DNA from: Atribacterota bacterium
GTDB taxonomy: Bacteria > Atribacterota > Phoenicimicrobiia > Phoenicimicrobiales > Phoenicimicrobiaceae
NCBI GenBank assembly: GCA_030605615.1
Contig: JAUWHZ010000015.1
Coordinates: forward strand, 1-50,763
Length of the DNA: 50,763 nucleotides
Direction of reading: 5' to 3'
The notes beneath the pieces were generated by a model. That model was not told where the DNA came from, made no database searches, and worked only from the letters and a program-made list of their open reading frames with translations. Below are positions 1 through 8,038 of this stretch, piece by piece. The translations under genes were made by a program, and so were the position numbers. The number at the start of each line of letters is the position of its first letter. Positions within the stretch are counted from its first letter, which is position 1.

Positions 1-1690
1 TAACTGATATTTTTGGTGCATAGACAGATAAATTATCTCTTGATTTTGATATTATCTTATTCATTTTATCAAGAATATATAATCTTGCTTCTTTTGCTCT
101 CTTTAAGATATCGCTTAACGCATTTTTGGAAATACCGGCAATTTTTAAATCCATTTGAATAGCAGTAATGCCTTCACTACTTCCGGCAGCTTTAAAGTCC
201 ATATCACCATAATGATCTTCTATACCTAAAATATCGGTTAATATTTCTACGTTTTCATCTTCTTTTACTAATCCCATAGCAATTCCAGCTATAGGTCTTT
301 TTAGAGGAACTCCTGCATCAAATAAGGACAGACTCCCCCCGCAAACAGTAGCCATAGAAGAAGAACCATTTGATTCTAAAATTTCCGAAACAATCCGAAT
401 AGTATAAGGAAATTCTTCTTCTGAAGGAATTAAAGCTTTTAAGGCCATTTCTGCCAATGAACCATGGCCAATTTCTCTTCTTGATTGCCCTCTTCTTGGT
501 CTTACTTCGCCAACACTAAAAGGTGGAAAATTGTAATGTAAATAAAATCTTTCGGAAGAATCTTCTTCTAATGTATCAATAAATTGTCTATCTTTAATCG
601 TTCCCAAAGTTGTTACAACTAAAGCTTGAGTTTGCCCTCTGGTAAACAAAGCGCTTCCATGAACTCGGGGAAGTATTCCGGTTTCACTGCTAATAGGTCG
701 AATATCATTTAATTTTCTTCCATCCATTCTAATTTTTTCTTTAATTACTAAATTACGTACAATTTCTTTGCAAATATTATCAAAATCATTCTTTATGAGA
801 AATTCTTGATCTTCTTCAATGGATAATTTTTCGAGAATATTATTAAATATGTTTTTTAATGATTTTTCTCTTTCCTTCTTTTCATTTATACAAATAGCTT
901 CTTTGATTTCTTTTTCATAAATATCTTTAATTTCCTTAAAATATTTCCCTTTTTCTTCTATTGTTTCTGAATATTTCCCCTTATTTTTTATATTTGATTT
1001 CCCTAAAATACCTAATAATTTTTCTTGGCCTTCTACAATTATTTTTATTGATTCCTGAGCAATATCAATTGCTTTTAATATAATTTCTTCTGGCACTTCT
1101 TTTGCTTCCCCTTCCATCATCATAATAGAGTCTTTTGTACCAGCTATAATTAAATCTAATTCACTATTTTCTAATTCTAAAGAAGTAGGGTTTACTATAA
1201 ATTCATTATCTATTAGTCCAATTCTTACCGCTCCTATAGGACATTGAAAAGGAATATCTGATAGCCATAATGCAGAAGATGCTCCAATAATAGCAAGAAT
1301 GTCCGGTAAGCTTTTTTGATCATAGGAGAGAACAGTAACAATTATCTGAACATCATTCCTGTATTCTTTTGGGAATAAAGGCCGTAATGGGCGATCAATA
1401 AGTCTCGAAGTTAATATCGCATTATTACTCGGCCTTCCTTCTCTTTTAAAAAAACCACCAGGTATTTTTCCAGCTGCATAAAATTTTTCCTCATAATCTA
1501 CCAGCAAAGGAAAAAAGTCTATCCCTTCACGTGGTTCATTAGAGGAGACCACAGTAGCTAATACAATTGTTTCCTCACAACTTACCACCACTGAAGCAGC
1601 AGCTTGCTTGGCAATTTTACCAGTTTCTATATTAATTAATTTACCATTTAAATCAATTTTAATTTTTTGAGATCCTAATATTTTAATAAT
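1..1690 (-). CDS. pnp: Polynucleotide phosphorylase (PNPase), 3' end outside window
   Basis: Phosphorolytic 3'-5' exoribonuclease that degrades mRNA, usually with the degradosome. About 563 residues are visible: a first RNase PH-like core (NIETGKIAKQAAASVVV, then SSNEPREGIDFFPL and PGGFFKREGRPS), a helical linker, and the second catalytic core with CGGSLSLFDAGVPLKRPIAG and the acidic motif ILGIEDHYGDMDFKAAG. It ends near ILDKMNKIISKSRDNLSVYAPKI, just before the KH and S1 domains, which are cut off by the window edge. It lies 58 bp downstream of rpsO, the usual rpsO-pnp order. The start is unusual: AAGGAGG is followed by TAA and then ATT ATT AAA in the coding frame, so initiation seems to be at AUU. 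The first in-frame GTG would remove about 30 conserved residues. Confidence 0.95.
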   Translation of the reverse strand, partial: MIKILGSQKIKIDLNGKLINIETGKIAKQAAASVVVSCEETIVLATVVSSNEPREGIDFFPLLVDYEEKFYAAGKIPGGFFKREGRPSNNAILTSRLIDRPLRPLFPKEYRNDVQIIVTVLSYDQKSLPDILAIIGASSALWLSDIPFQCPIGAVRIGLIDNEFIVNPTSLELENSELDLIIAGTKDSIMMMEGEAKEVPEEIILKAIDIAQESIKIIVEGQEKLLGILGKSNIKNKGKYSETIEEKGKYFKEIKDIYEKEIKEAICINEKKEREKSLKNIFNNILEKLSIEEDQEFLIKNDFDNICKEIVRNLVIKEKIRMDGRKLNDIRPISSETGILPRVHGSALFTRGQTQALVVTTLGTIKDRQFIDTLEEDSSERFYLHYNFPPFSVGEVRPRRGQSRREIGHGSLAEMALKALIPSEEEFPYTIRIVSEILESNGSSSMATVCGGSLSLFDAGVPLKRPIAGIAMGLVKEDENVEILTDILGIEDHYGDMDFKAAGSSEGITAIQMDLKIAGISKNALSDILKRAKEARLYILDKMNKIISKSRDNLSVYAPKISV

Positions 1691-1703
1691 TTATTTCCTC
1701 CTT
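1688..1703 (-). promoter_or_regulatory. Shine-Dalgarno pointing to an AUU start of pnp
   Basis: A perfect AAGGAGG (1703-1697) is followed by a 6-nt spacer, including an in-frame TAA, and ATT at 1690-1688 (a second ATT follows at 1687). No ATG, GTG or TTG is available in frame near it. Spacing fits initiation at one of the two AUU codons. Known AUU starts, such as E. coli infC and pcnB, depend on initiation factor IF3. Confidence 0.7.
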
Positions 1704-1748
1704 GTTATTTGAAAAGCCAGTATTATTTATTGTAAATATTTTATCTTG

Positions 1749-2018
1749 TTATTTTCTTAAACTTAAAGCATCAACGACTTTCCGATATTTTTCGATATCT
1801 TTATCTTTAAGATAAATTAACAATCTTCTTCTTTTACCAACCATCTTTAATAGGCCTTGTTTTGAATGAAAATCTTTCTTGTTATCTTTTAGGTGTTCTG
1901 TTAGATCATTTATTCTTCCAGTCAATAAAGCAATTTGAACTTCTGGTGACCCTGTATCAGTAGTATGATGTTGGTATTTCTTTATTGTTTTTTCTTTATC
2001 TTTTTTAATAAAAACCAT
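1749..2018 (-). CDS. rpsO: 30S ribosomal protein S15
   Basis: Primary 16S rRNA-binding protein of the 30S platform. The 89-residue length is exactly that of the family. The signature [20 protein letters not shown] (about residues 17-36) and [20 protein letters not shown] in the C-terminal half are intact. The ATG at 2018 is chosen because GAAAGGAGG precedes it at good spacing; a longer upstream reading adds 17 residues containing that SD and is not credible. It is followed by pnp. In E. coli S15 represses its own translation through a leader pseudoknot; no such structure was established here. Confidence 0.97.
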   Translation of the reverse strand: MVFIKKDKEKTIKKYQHHTTDTGSPEVQIALLTGRINDLTEHLKDNKKDFHSKQGLLKMVGKRRRLLIYLKDKDIEKYRKVVDALSLRK

Positions 2019-2114
2019 ATTACTACCTCCTTTCTTTTTTATAGTTATAATTTTTTTAATGATAAGCATTATATTTTAATATTTTACCATAATCAATTAG
2101 GCGCTTCAACCAAA

Positions 2115-2237
2115 ATTCGTATATCGCATTTCGTATAAAATACAGCAACAAGTAATATGTAATGAGTAATAAGATTAAATTTCTGAAATTACAAAAACAT
2201 GTTACTTATTACACATTACTTATTACATGTTACTTAT
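2115..2237. repeat. Word-like intergenic repeat block between ribF and rpsO
   Basis: The block opens with TTCGTATATCGCATTTCGTAT (one of the TATCG micro-repeats). Then come AGTAATATGTAATGAGT (2151-2167) and its near-inverted copy (2204-2220), and two direct copies of ACATGTTACTTAT (from 2198 and 2225). The last copy runs into the ribF coding end, so the final ribF codons and stop are repeat-derived. No gene is visible in the gap between ribF and rpsO. Confidence 0.75.
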
Positions 2238-3155
2238 CATTTTATGGGCTATTAAAATGTCATTTTCTATCTGTTTCTTTAATAAATTTGGATGGCTAAA
2301 GTACTTTTCATTTCTTATCTTTTGAAGTATGTTAATGCTAACTATTTCGTTATAAATATCTTTACTAAAATCCATAATATGTACTTCTATGGTTCTTTTT
2401 ATTTCTTTAAAAGTAGGTCTAATCCCGATATTTATTAAACCGTAATATTTTTTACTATTAATTACAATTTCTACTAAGTACACCCCATTAGCGGGAATAA
2501 TTTTTTTTAAAGGTGTCTCGATATTAGCTGTAGCATAATTTAATAGTTCTTTGCCTCTACCTTTCCCGGGGATAACTCTTCCTGTAATTGTTATATTATG
2601 ACCCAACATTTTTTTTGCTTTTTTAATATCTCCCAGGCTAATGTATTCTTTTATTTTTGTGCTGCTTATAATAATATTACTTAGAATTTCTGGTTTTAAT
2701 ATATTAGTCTTAAAATTATACATTTTTCCATATTTTTTTAAACAATCTACATTTCCTTTACCCTGAAAACCAAATTTATAATTAAATCCCACGAAAAGTT
2801 CTTTTACTTCTAAACTATCTACTAAAATGTTTCGTATAAAATCTTCAGGTGACATTCTGCTTATCATTTTAGTAAATTTAATAATAAGAAAAATATCTAC
2901 CTTTAAATCTTTAATTAATTCTATCTTTTCTTCCAGAGTGGTTAAAAGAAAAACATCATTTTTAGGGATGATTATTTTGTCAGGATGAGGTTCAAAAGTT
3001 ATAACAATACTTGTTCCATTATTTTTTTTAGCTTTATCAAAAGTTGATTTAATCAACTTTTGATGGCCTAAATGTACACCATCAAAAACACCCAAGGCAA
3101 TATATCGGCCTCTCTCAGGTAGTATTATGTTTTTTGAGAATTTTATAATTTTCAT
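2223..3155 (-). CDS. ribF: Bifunctional riboflavin kinase / FMN adenylyltransferase
   Basis: Makes FMN and then FAD from riboflavin. The N-terminal nucleotidyltransferase domain has GVFDGVHLGHQKLI (about residues 21-34, with the HxGH nucleotide-binding signature). The C-terminal riboflavin kinase domain starts near residue 190 with GRVIPGKGRGKELLNYATAN and continues with NGVYLV. About 310 residues is the family norm. The start is uncertain: ATG 3155 is preferred, with TTG 3161 just upstream, and neither has a clear SD, which suggests coupling to truB (28 bp upstream). The last residues (ISNM) and the stop lie inside a repeated GTTACTTATTACATG-type element. Confidence 0.93.
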   Translation of the reverse strand: MKIIKFSKNIILPERGRYIALGVFDGVHLGHQKLIKSTFDKAKKNNGTSIVITFEPHPDKIIIPKNDVFLLTTLEEKIELIKDLKVDIFLIIKFTKMISRMSPEDFIRNILVDSLEVKELFVGFNYKFGFQGKGNVDCLKKYGKMYNFKTNILKPEILSNIIISSTKIKEYISLGDIKKAKKMLGHNITITGRVIPGKGRGKELLNYATANIETPLKKIIPANGVYLVEIVINSKKYYGLINIGIRPTFKEIKRTIEVHIMDFSKDIYNEIVSINILQKIRNEKYFSHPNLLKKQIENDILIAHKMISNM

Positions 3156-3183
3156 AATCAATTGTTTAATATTAAATTAACGA

Positions 3184-3939
3184 TTATCTTTTGTGGTCGA
3201 ATTTATTCGACCCGCCTTTTATAGTTATTTTATCTAAATCTTTAAGGGCAGAATCTATGGTAATAAGATATTTTTTACCTAAAGTATTGTCTTTTTTCAA
3301 TTCCTCTAAACTTAAAGAATCTTCGATATTAAAACTACCAATTTTTTTTCTAACTAAATTAGATAAATATGCACCACAACCTAATTCTTCACCTATATCA
3401 TTGCATAATGTTCTAATATAGGTACCTTTTGAACATACAACTTCAAATTCAACAATCGGATTCTTTTTTTGAATAATCTTAATCAGATTTAATTGATATA
3501 TCTTAACTTTTTTAGGATTTCTTTTTACCTCTATGCCTTTTCTGGCTAAATGATATAATCTTTCGCCCTTATAATGAACTGCGGAAAACATCGGGGGTAT
3601 TTGACTAATTGTCCCTTTATATTTCTGGAATATTTTGTTAATCTTTTTTTCGTCAATATCAGTATTAACTTCTTTTCTTTGAATAATTTTTCCTTCCGAG
3701 TCTTGAGTATCGGTGCTTACACCTAAGGTCATTTCACCAAGATAGTGTTTGTTTAATTCCATCATAAATTTTACAATTTTAGTCGCTTGACCAAGACACA
3801 CCAATAAAACACCCGAAGCAGAAGGATCTAATGTCCCCGCATGTCCAGCTTTTTTAATATTTAAAATATTTTTAACTTCTCTTACAACTTTATACGAACT
3901 GATTCCTTTTGGTTTTAGTATGTTTAAAATACCGTTCAT
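3184..3939 (-). CDS. truB: tRNA pseudouridine(55) synthase, lacking the C-terminal PUA region
   Basis: Forms pseudouridine at U55 in the T-loop of tRNAs. The catalytic motif KKAGHAGTLDPSASGVL contains the nucleophilic Asp of GTLDP (about residue 38), and GTYIRTLCNDIGEELG is conserved. At 251 residues it is about 55 shorter than typical E. coli or Bacillus TruB. The shortfall is at the C-terminus, where a PUA-like RNA-binding region is normally found. The last 12 residues (from KGGSNKF) are encoded by an interspersed GGTCGAAT/ATTCGACC hairpin, so the loss may reflect repeat insertion. It starts 4 nt after the nrnA stop without a visible SD, so it is probably translationally coupled. Confidence 0.94.
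   Translation of the reverse strand: MNGILNILKPKGISSYKVVREVKNILNIKKAGHAGTLDPSASGVLLVCLGQATKIVKFMMELNKHYLGEMTLGVSTDTQDSEGKIIQRKEVNTDIDEKKINKIFQKYKGTISQIPPMFSAVHYKGERLYHLARKGIEVKRNPKKVKIYQLNLIKIIQKKNPIVEFEVVCSKGTYIRTLCNDIGEELGCGAYLSNLVRKKIGSFNIEDSLSLEELKKDNTLGKKYLITIDSALKDLDKITIKGGSNKFDHKR
3195..3212. repeat. GGTCGAAT hairpin inside the truB 3' end
   Basis: Perfect 8-bp arms, GGTCGAAT-TT-ATTCGACC, flanked by CCGCC. It is the same stem family as 10841-10864 and 21376-21395. It lies wholly within the truB reading frame and supplies its terminal residues. Confidence 0.8.
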
Positions 3940-3943
3940 TAAT

Positions 3944-4978
3944 TTATATTAAAAATAATTTATTTTTAATTAAAAGATTCTTACGCATTTTATCTTTAAG
4001 AGAACTAATTTCTTTAAATAATTCGGAAAGAATATTTTCCTTTACTTCTTCCAATTTTCCCGAGCATAAACAGCCCGCTGAGTTTGGATGCCCGCCTCCT
4101 TTAAATTTATCAGCAAATTTACTTACGTTAAAGTTTCCTTTGGAACGAAAACTAACTTTTATTTTATCGTCCTTAGTTTCTCTAAACAAGATTGATATTT
4201 CAGTATTTTTTAATGTTGTGGATACATCAATGATTCCTTCTATTTCTCCATCATCAGCTTTGGTCTCATCTAACATCTTTCTGGTGATAGATAACCATGA
4301 AACATAATTAGAATCATCCATTTTTAATGTTAATAGAGCTTTCCCCAATAATTTTAATCCAGCGATGGTGTTTTTATTATAAATATTTTTAGCAATCAAG
4401 TAGGGTTTCATTCCAGTAAGAGTTAAATCAGAAACTATTCTAAATGTTTTAGAACTAACATTTGAATATCTAAATGAACCTGTATCAGTTATTATAGCTG
4501 CAAATAAACAGGTAGATATTTTTTCATCTAATAAATCTAAGTTAATAAATTTAATCAATTCATAAATAATTTCTCCAACTGAAGAAGTGGAATAGTCTAT
4601 ATAATTTAAATTACCATAGTTTTCATTACTACCATGGTGGTCAATATTTATTATAGTATTTGTATTTTCTAATATGTTAGATATTTCTCCTGCTCTTTTG
4701 ATGTTGCTGCAATCAAGCACTATTCCAACATCAAAATTATTTTTTTTAATATTATTATCTTCTAAATTATGTATTTTATCGCTTTCGGGTAAAAAACCGT
4801 AAATTTCTGGTAATTTATCCTGATTTAATATAATAGACTTCTTATTTAATTTTTTTAGGATAAAATGAAAGGCAAGCTCAGACCCAATAGCATCACCATC
4901 TAAATTTATATGTGAAGTAATTAAAAAATTATTATTCTTTTTTAACACCTTAACGATTTCATTAAATTTATTTATCAT
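3944..4978 (-). CDS. nrnA: DHH-family phosphoesterase (NrnA-type oligoribonuclease / pAp phosphatase)
   Basis: Likely degrades short RNA oligonucleotides and 3'-phosphoadenosine 5'-phosphate. The DHH domain has SHINLDGDAIGSELA near residue 25, VLDCSNIKRAG, and NIDHHGSNENYG carrying the DHH motif near residue 115. The C-terminal DHHA1 domain ends with KFADKFKGGGHPNSAGC. About 344 residues is close to NrnA. ATG 4978 is preferred over the upstream GTG 4984 because GAAAGG precedes it. It overlaps the end of rbfA by 11 bp. Its position between rbfA and truB is typical of Firmicutes-like genomes. Confidence 0.92.
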   Translation of the reverse strand: MINKFNEIVKVLKKNNNFLITSHINLDGDAIGSELAFHFILKKLNKKSIILNQDKLPEIYGFLPESDKIHNLEDNNIKKNNFDVGIVLDCSNIKRAGEISNILENTNTIINIDHHGSNENYGNLNYIDYSTSSVGEIIYELIKFINLDLLDEKISTCLFAAIITDTGSFRYSNVSSKTFRIVSDLTLTGMKPYLIAKNIYNKNTIAGLKLLGKALLTLKMDDSNYVSWLSITRKMLDETKADDGEIEGIIDVSTTLKNTEISILFRETKDDKIKVSFRSKGNFNVSKFADKFKGGGHPNSAGCLCSGKLEEVKENILSELFKEISSLKDKMRKNLLIKNKLFLI

Positions 4979-5351
4979 TTTCACCTTTCTTTTTATTTGA
5001 TTGTTCCTGGTGTATTTCTGAAGCTATCTTTAATAATTTATATTGATACTCCATACTTTCATCAATTTTAAATTTAATTTCTGGTACAAATCTAATTTTT
5101 AATTGTCTTCCAATTTCACCTCTTATAAATTTTGTGGCACTTTTTAACCCTTTTAAACACTTTTTATTATGATCTTCATCACCATAAATACTAACATAAA
5201 TATTAGCATGTTTTAAATCTGAAGAGACTTGTATCCTGGTAATGGTTGTAAAATTTATTCTTGGGTCATTTATCTTTCTATAAATTATATTGTTAATTAC
5301 TTTTTTAAGAGATTTTTCTAATTGTTCAGTTTTTTTAAAAGATGGCAACAT
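4968..5351 (-). CDS. rbfA: Ribosome-binding factor A
   Basis: Single KH-fold protein that binds the pre-30S neck and helps mature the 16S 5' end. The 127-residue length and the motifs INDPRINFTTITRIQVSSDL and ANIYVSIYGDE match the family. FIRGEIGRQLKIRFVPEIKF is the classic core, and the tail is Lys-rich and polar. It sits between ylxP and nrnA with an 11-bp overlap into nrnA. The SD is weak, consistent with coupling inside the operon. Confidence 0.95.
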   Translation of the reverse strand: MLPSFKKTEQLEKSLKKVINNIIYRKINDPRINFTTITRIQVSSDLKHANIYVSIYGDEDHNKKCLKGLKSATKFIRGEIGRQLKIRFVPEIKFKIDESMEYQYKLLKIASEIHQEQSNKKKGENDK

Positions 5352-5363
5352 GATTGTCTGTAC

Positions 5364-5645
5364 CTAAATAATGGTTATCTCAAATTTTGTTAATTGAAAA
5401 TCATTTTGTTTTTCTAAAAATATAATAATCTTATTTAGAACTTTATTAAGATATTTTTTTTCATTTCCTATGCAAGCAATTCCTAAAGTTGTATTTTTCC
5501 ATAGATCGGAATTATCTATTTCAGAAATTGAAACATTATAACGGTTTCTTATTCGTAATTTAATACTCTTTAGTATATTTCTTTTGTCCTTTAGTGAGTG
5601 GCTATTTGGTAAATACAAATTTATTTTACAAATTCCTATAAGCAT
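5364..5645 (-). CDS. ylxP: DUF503 family protein YlxP
   Basis: Small 93-residue protein of the DUF503/YlxP family. It is recognised from MLIGICKINLYLPNSHSLKDKR at the N-terminus, RNRYNVSISEID, and its place between infB and rbfA. Its molecular role is not firmly established; the location points to ribosome or translation function. It has no signal peptide or membrane segment. No good SD is visible upstream, so it probably relies on coupling to infB, whose stop is 33 bp away. Confidence 0.88.
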   Translation of the reverse strand: MLIGICKINLYLPNSHSLKDKRNILKSIKLRIRNRYNVSISEIDNSDLWKNTTLGIACIGNEKKYLNKVLNKIIIFLEKQNDFQLTKFEITII

Positions 5646-5678
5646 ATTATTTATATATAAACTTCTTTGTTTTGGTTT

Positions 5679-7613
5679 TTATTTAATTTCTTTAAAATTA
5701 TAAAATTCAATAATATCTTTTAATTTAATGTCATTAAATTTCTCCAGACCAATTCCGCATTCAAAATCTGCATTTACCTCTTTGGCGTCCTCTTTAAATC
5801 TTTTTAAGGAAGTTACTTTACCTTCATATATTAACTTTCCGTCTCTAATTAACCGTACATTATCGTTCTTAGAAATTTTTCCGTTCAATACATAACTTCC
5901 TGCAATTGTACCAACTTTAGGAATTTTAAATATTTCTCTAACCTCTGCTTGTCCACAGATAAATTCTTGAATTTTAGGCTTTAGATAACCGAGTAAAGCA
6001 GATTTAATCTCATCTATTAAATCATATATAACCCTATACAATCTTATTTCTACTTTTTCACTTTTTCCAATTTTTTGGATATTTGCATCTGGACGAATAT
6101 TAAAACCAACTATGATTGCGTCTGAAGCAGAGGCTAACATTACGTCAGTTTCGGTAATGTTTCCTACTCCTGCATGTATTATAACAACCTTCACCTCTTC
6201 ATTTTCAATTTTTATCTTTTTTAAAGTTTCTTGTAAGGCATCTAAAGAGCCTTGAGTATCTGTCTTTAAGATTATTTTTAAATTATCTATTTTACCTTCT
6301 TTTATCTCTAAAAATAAATTGTCCAAAGAAACTTTCGATGATTCTTCTATAATTTTACTTCTTTCTTCATTTTCCCTTTCATTAATTATGATTTTGGCGA
6401 ATCTATCGTCTGGTACAATTTGGAAATAATCACCTGCTTGAGGCATTTTAGAAAAACCAATAATTTCAACTGGAGTAGATGGTCCTGCTTCTTTAATGTT
6501 TCTCCCTTTATCATCGATTAGATTTCTAATTTTACCGTATGACAATCCTGCAATAAAATAATTACCGACTTTTAATGATCCATCTTGAATTAATACTGAG
6601 CCAATAATTCCTCTTTTTTTATCTAATTTTGTTTCTATTATTAAACCTTTAGCAGGAATATTTGAATTTGCTTCTAATTCCAAAATTTCCGCTTGCAAGG
6701 ATATAGCTTCTAACAATTTTTTGATACCTTTATTTTTAAGGGCAGAAATTTCCACCATTAATGTTTCTCCGCCCCATTCTTCAGAAACTAAATCATATTT
6801 AGAAAGATCCTTTTTAATTTTTTCAACATTAGTATTAGGTCTATCTATTTTATTTATTGCCACAATAATAGGGACATTCGCGGCTTTAGCATGATTGATT
6901 GCTTCAATTGTTTGAGGCATTACTCCATCATCTGCTGCCACAACTAAAACTGCAATATCTGTTGCTTTTACACCACGTGCTCTCATGGTCGTAAACGCCT
7001 CATGACCAGGAGTATCAATAAATACAATCTTTTTATTTTTTATTTTAACCTTATATGCACCGATACTTTGAGTAATTCCCCCAAATTCATCTTTGGTTAC
7101 ATTAGTTTTTCGTATTACATCAAGAAGAGTAGTTTTACCGTGATCAACATGCCCTATTATAGTTATTACAGGAGGTTTTGAGACTAATTTTGTGGTTTTA
7201 TCTTTTTTTTGAGATTTTATTTTATTTCTTAACTTCTCGGAATATTTTATTTTAAACCCATATTCTTTTACAATATCTTGTAAAATATTTGTGGGGATTT
7301 CTTTATCAATTGAACTAATTGTTCCAAAATTAATTATTTTTTGCATTATTGCTAATAATGGAATTTTTAGCTGTAAAGACAATTCTTTTAAATTAGGAAG
7401 TTTATTAATTTCTATAATTTTAATTTGTTTTTTTCTCTTTTCCCCTTTTTTCTTTTTGTCAGAAATAATTATTTCTTTTATTAGTTCAATAGTATCTTTA
7501 TCTAAATTACTCATATGATTTTTAACTTTAATGCCTTCTTTTTTTAAAAAAACAAGTAATTCTTTAGATGGTATTTTTAAATTTTCAGCAAGTTCGTAAA
7601 CTCTCATTTTCAT
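5679..7613 (-). CDS. infB: Translation initiation factor IF-2
   Basis: GTPase that brings fMet-tRNA to the 30S and promotes subunit joining. Two IF2_N-type modules are seen (MRVYELAENLKIPSKELLVF at the start, a second near residues 70-115). The G domain follows with GHVDHGKTTLLD (G1), DTPGHEAF (G3), NKIDRP (G4) and SALKNKG (G5), then domains II-IV. At 644 residues it resembles compact Firmicutes forms, without the long disordered N-terminus of E. coli. ATG 7613 is chosen because GGAGG lies 8 nt upstream; an earlier ATG at 7628 overlaps that SD. Confidence 0.96.
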   Translation of the reverse strand: MKMRVYELAENLKIPSKELLVFLKKEGIKVKNHMSNLDKDTIELIKEIIISDKKKKGEKRKKQIKIIEINKLPNLKELSLQLKIPLLAIMQKIINFGTISSIDKEIPTNILQDIVKEYGFKIKYSEKLRNKIKSQKKDKTTKLVSKPPVITIIGHVDHGKTTLLDVIRKTNVTKDEFGGITQSIGAYKVKIKNKKIVFIDTPGHEAFTTMRARGVKATDIAVLVVAADDGVMPQTIEAINHAKAANVPIIVAINKIDRPNTNVEKIKKDLSKYDLVSEEWGGETLMVEISALKNKGIKKLLEAISLQAEILELEANSNIPAKGLIIETKLDKKRGIIGSVLIQDGSLKVGNYFIAGLSYGKIRNLIDDKGRNIKEAGPSTPVEIIGFSKMPQAGDYFQIVPDDRFAKIIINERENEERSKIIEESSKVSLDNLFLEIKEGKIDNLKIILKTDTQGSLDALQETLKKIKIENEEVKVVIIHAGVGNITETDVMLASASDAIIVGFNIRPDANIQKIGKSEKVEIRLYRVIYDLIDEIKSALLGYLKPKIQEFICGQAEVREIFKIPKVGTIAGSYVLNGKISKNDNVRLIRDGKLIYEGKVTSLKRFKEDAKEVNADFECGIGLEKFNDIKLKDIIEFYNFKEIK

Positions 7614-7648
7614 ACATATCGCCTCCATTATAACTTAGATATACCACG

Positions 7649-7685
7649 TGTCATTGCGAGGAGCAAAGCAAGCCTGGCAATGACA
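7649..7685. repeat. TGTCATTGC inverted repeat between ylxR and infB
   Basis: Perfect 9-bp arms TGTCATTGC (7649-7657) and GCAATGACA (7677-7685) around GAGGAGCAAAGCAAGCCTG. A partial copy (TGTCATTGCGATAAAG) lies near 10806. This TCATTGCGAGGAG type of palindrome is widespread in environmental bacterial genomes. It sits inside the operon just upstream of the infB SD. Confidence 0.8.
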
Positions 7686-7723
7686 ATATTATACGTACTT
7701 TAGTGAATATTTATAAATTATTT

Positions 7724-8014
7724 TTATTTAACTGGACTTTTTAAAGTAACTTTTTCTAAAAATCTTCTTAATTCATCGATTATAGGTACAGGAATATCTT
7801 TTTTAAATGACCTATTTAATCTCTTTTCTCTTAGTGCAACATCTAAACATTTAATATTATAACAAAGATAAGCCCCCCTGCCTGATTTTTTACCAGTAGT
7901 ATCAATTTCATAATTTCCTTCTGGCGTTCTTATTATTCTAATCAGCTCTCTCTTTGGCTTTTTATTTTGACACCCAATACAAGTTCTTATAGGTATCTTT
8001 GTGTTTTTTATCAT
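7724..8014 (-). CDS. ylxR: YlxR / RnpM-type RNA-binding protein (DUF448)
   Basis: 96-residue protein of the YlxR (DUF448) family encoded between nusA and infB. It shows PIRTCIGCQNKKPKRELIRI near the N-terminus with a CxxC pair. The family signature GKKSGRGAYLCYNIKCLD has a second Cys pair. Members are basic RNA-binding proteins; in Bacillus one modulates RNase P (RnpM). An AAAAGGG SD precedes ATG 8014. The gap to infB is 110 bp and holds a palindromic repeat. Confidence 0.9.
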   Translation of the reverse strand: MIKNTKIPIRTCIGCQNKKPKRELIRIIRTPEGNYEIDTTGKKSGRGAYLCYNIKCLDVALREKRLNRSFKKDIPVPIIDELRRFLEKVTLKSPVK

Positions 8015-8038
8015 TTCAGAATTTTCCCTTTTAATATT

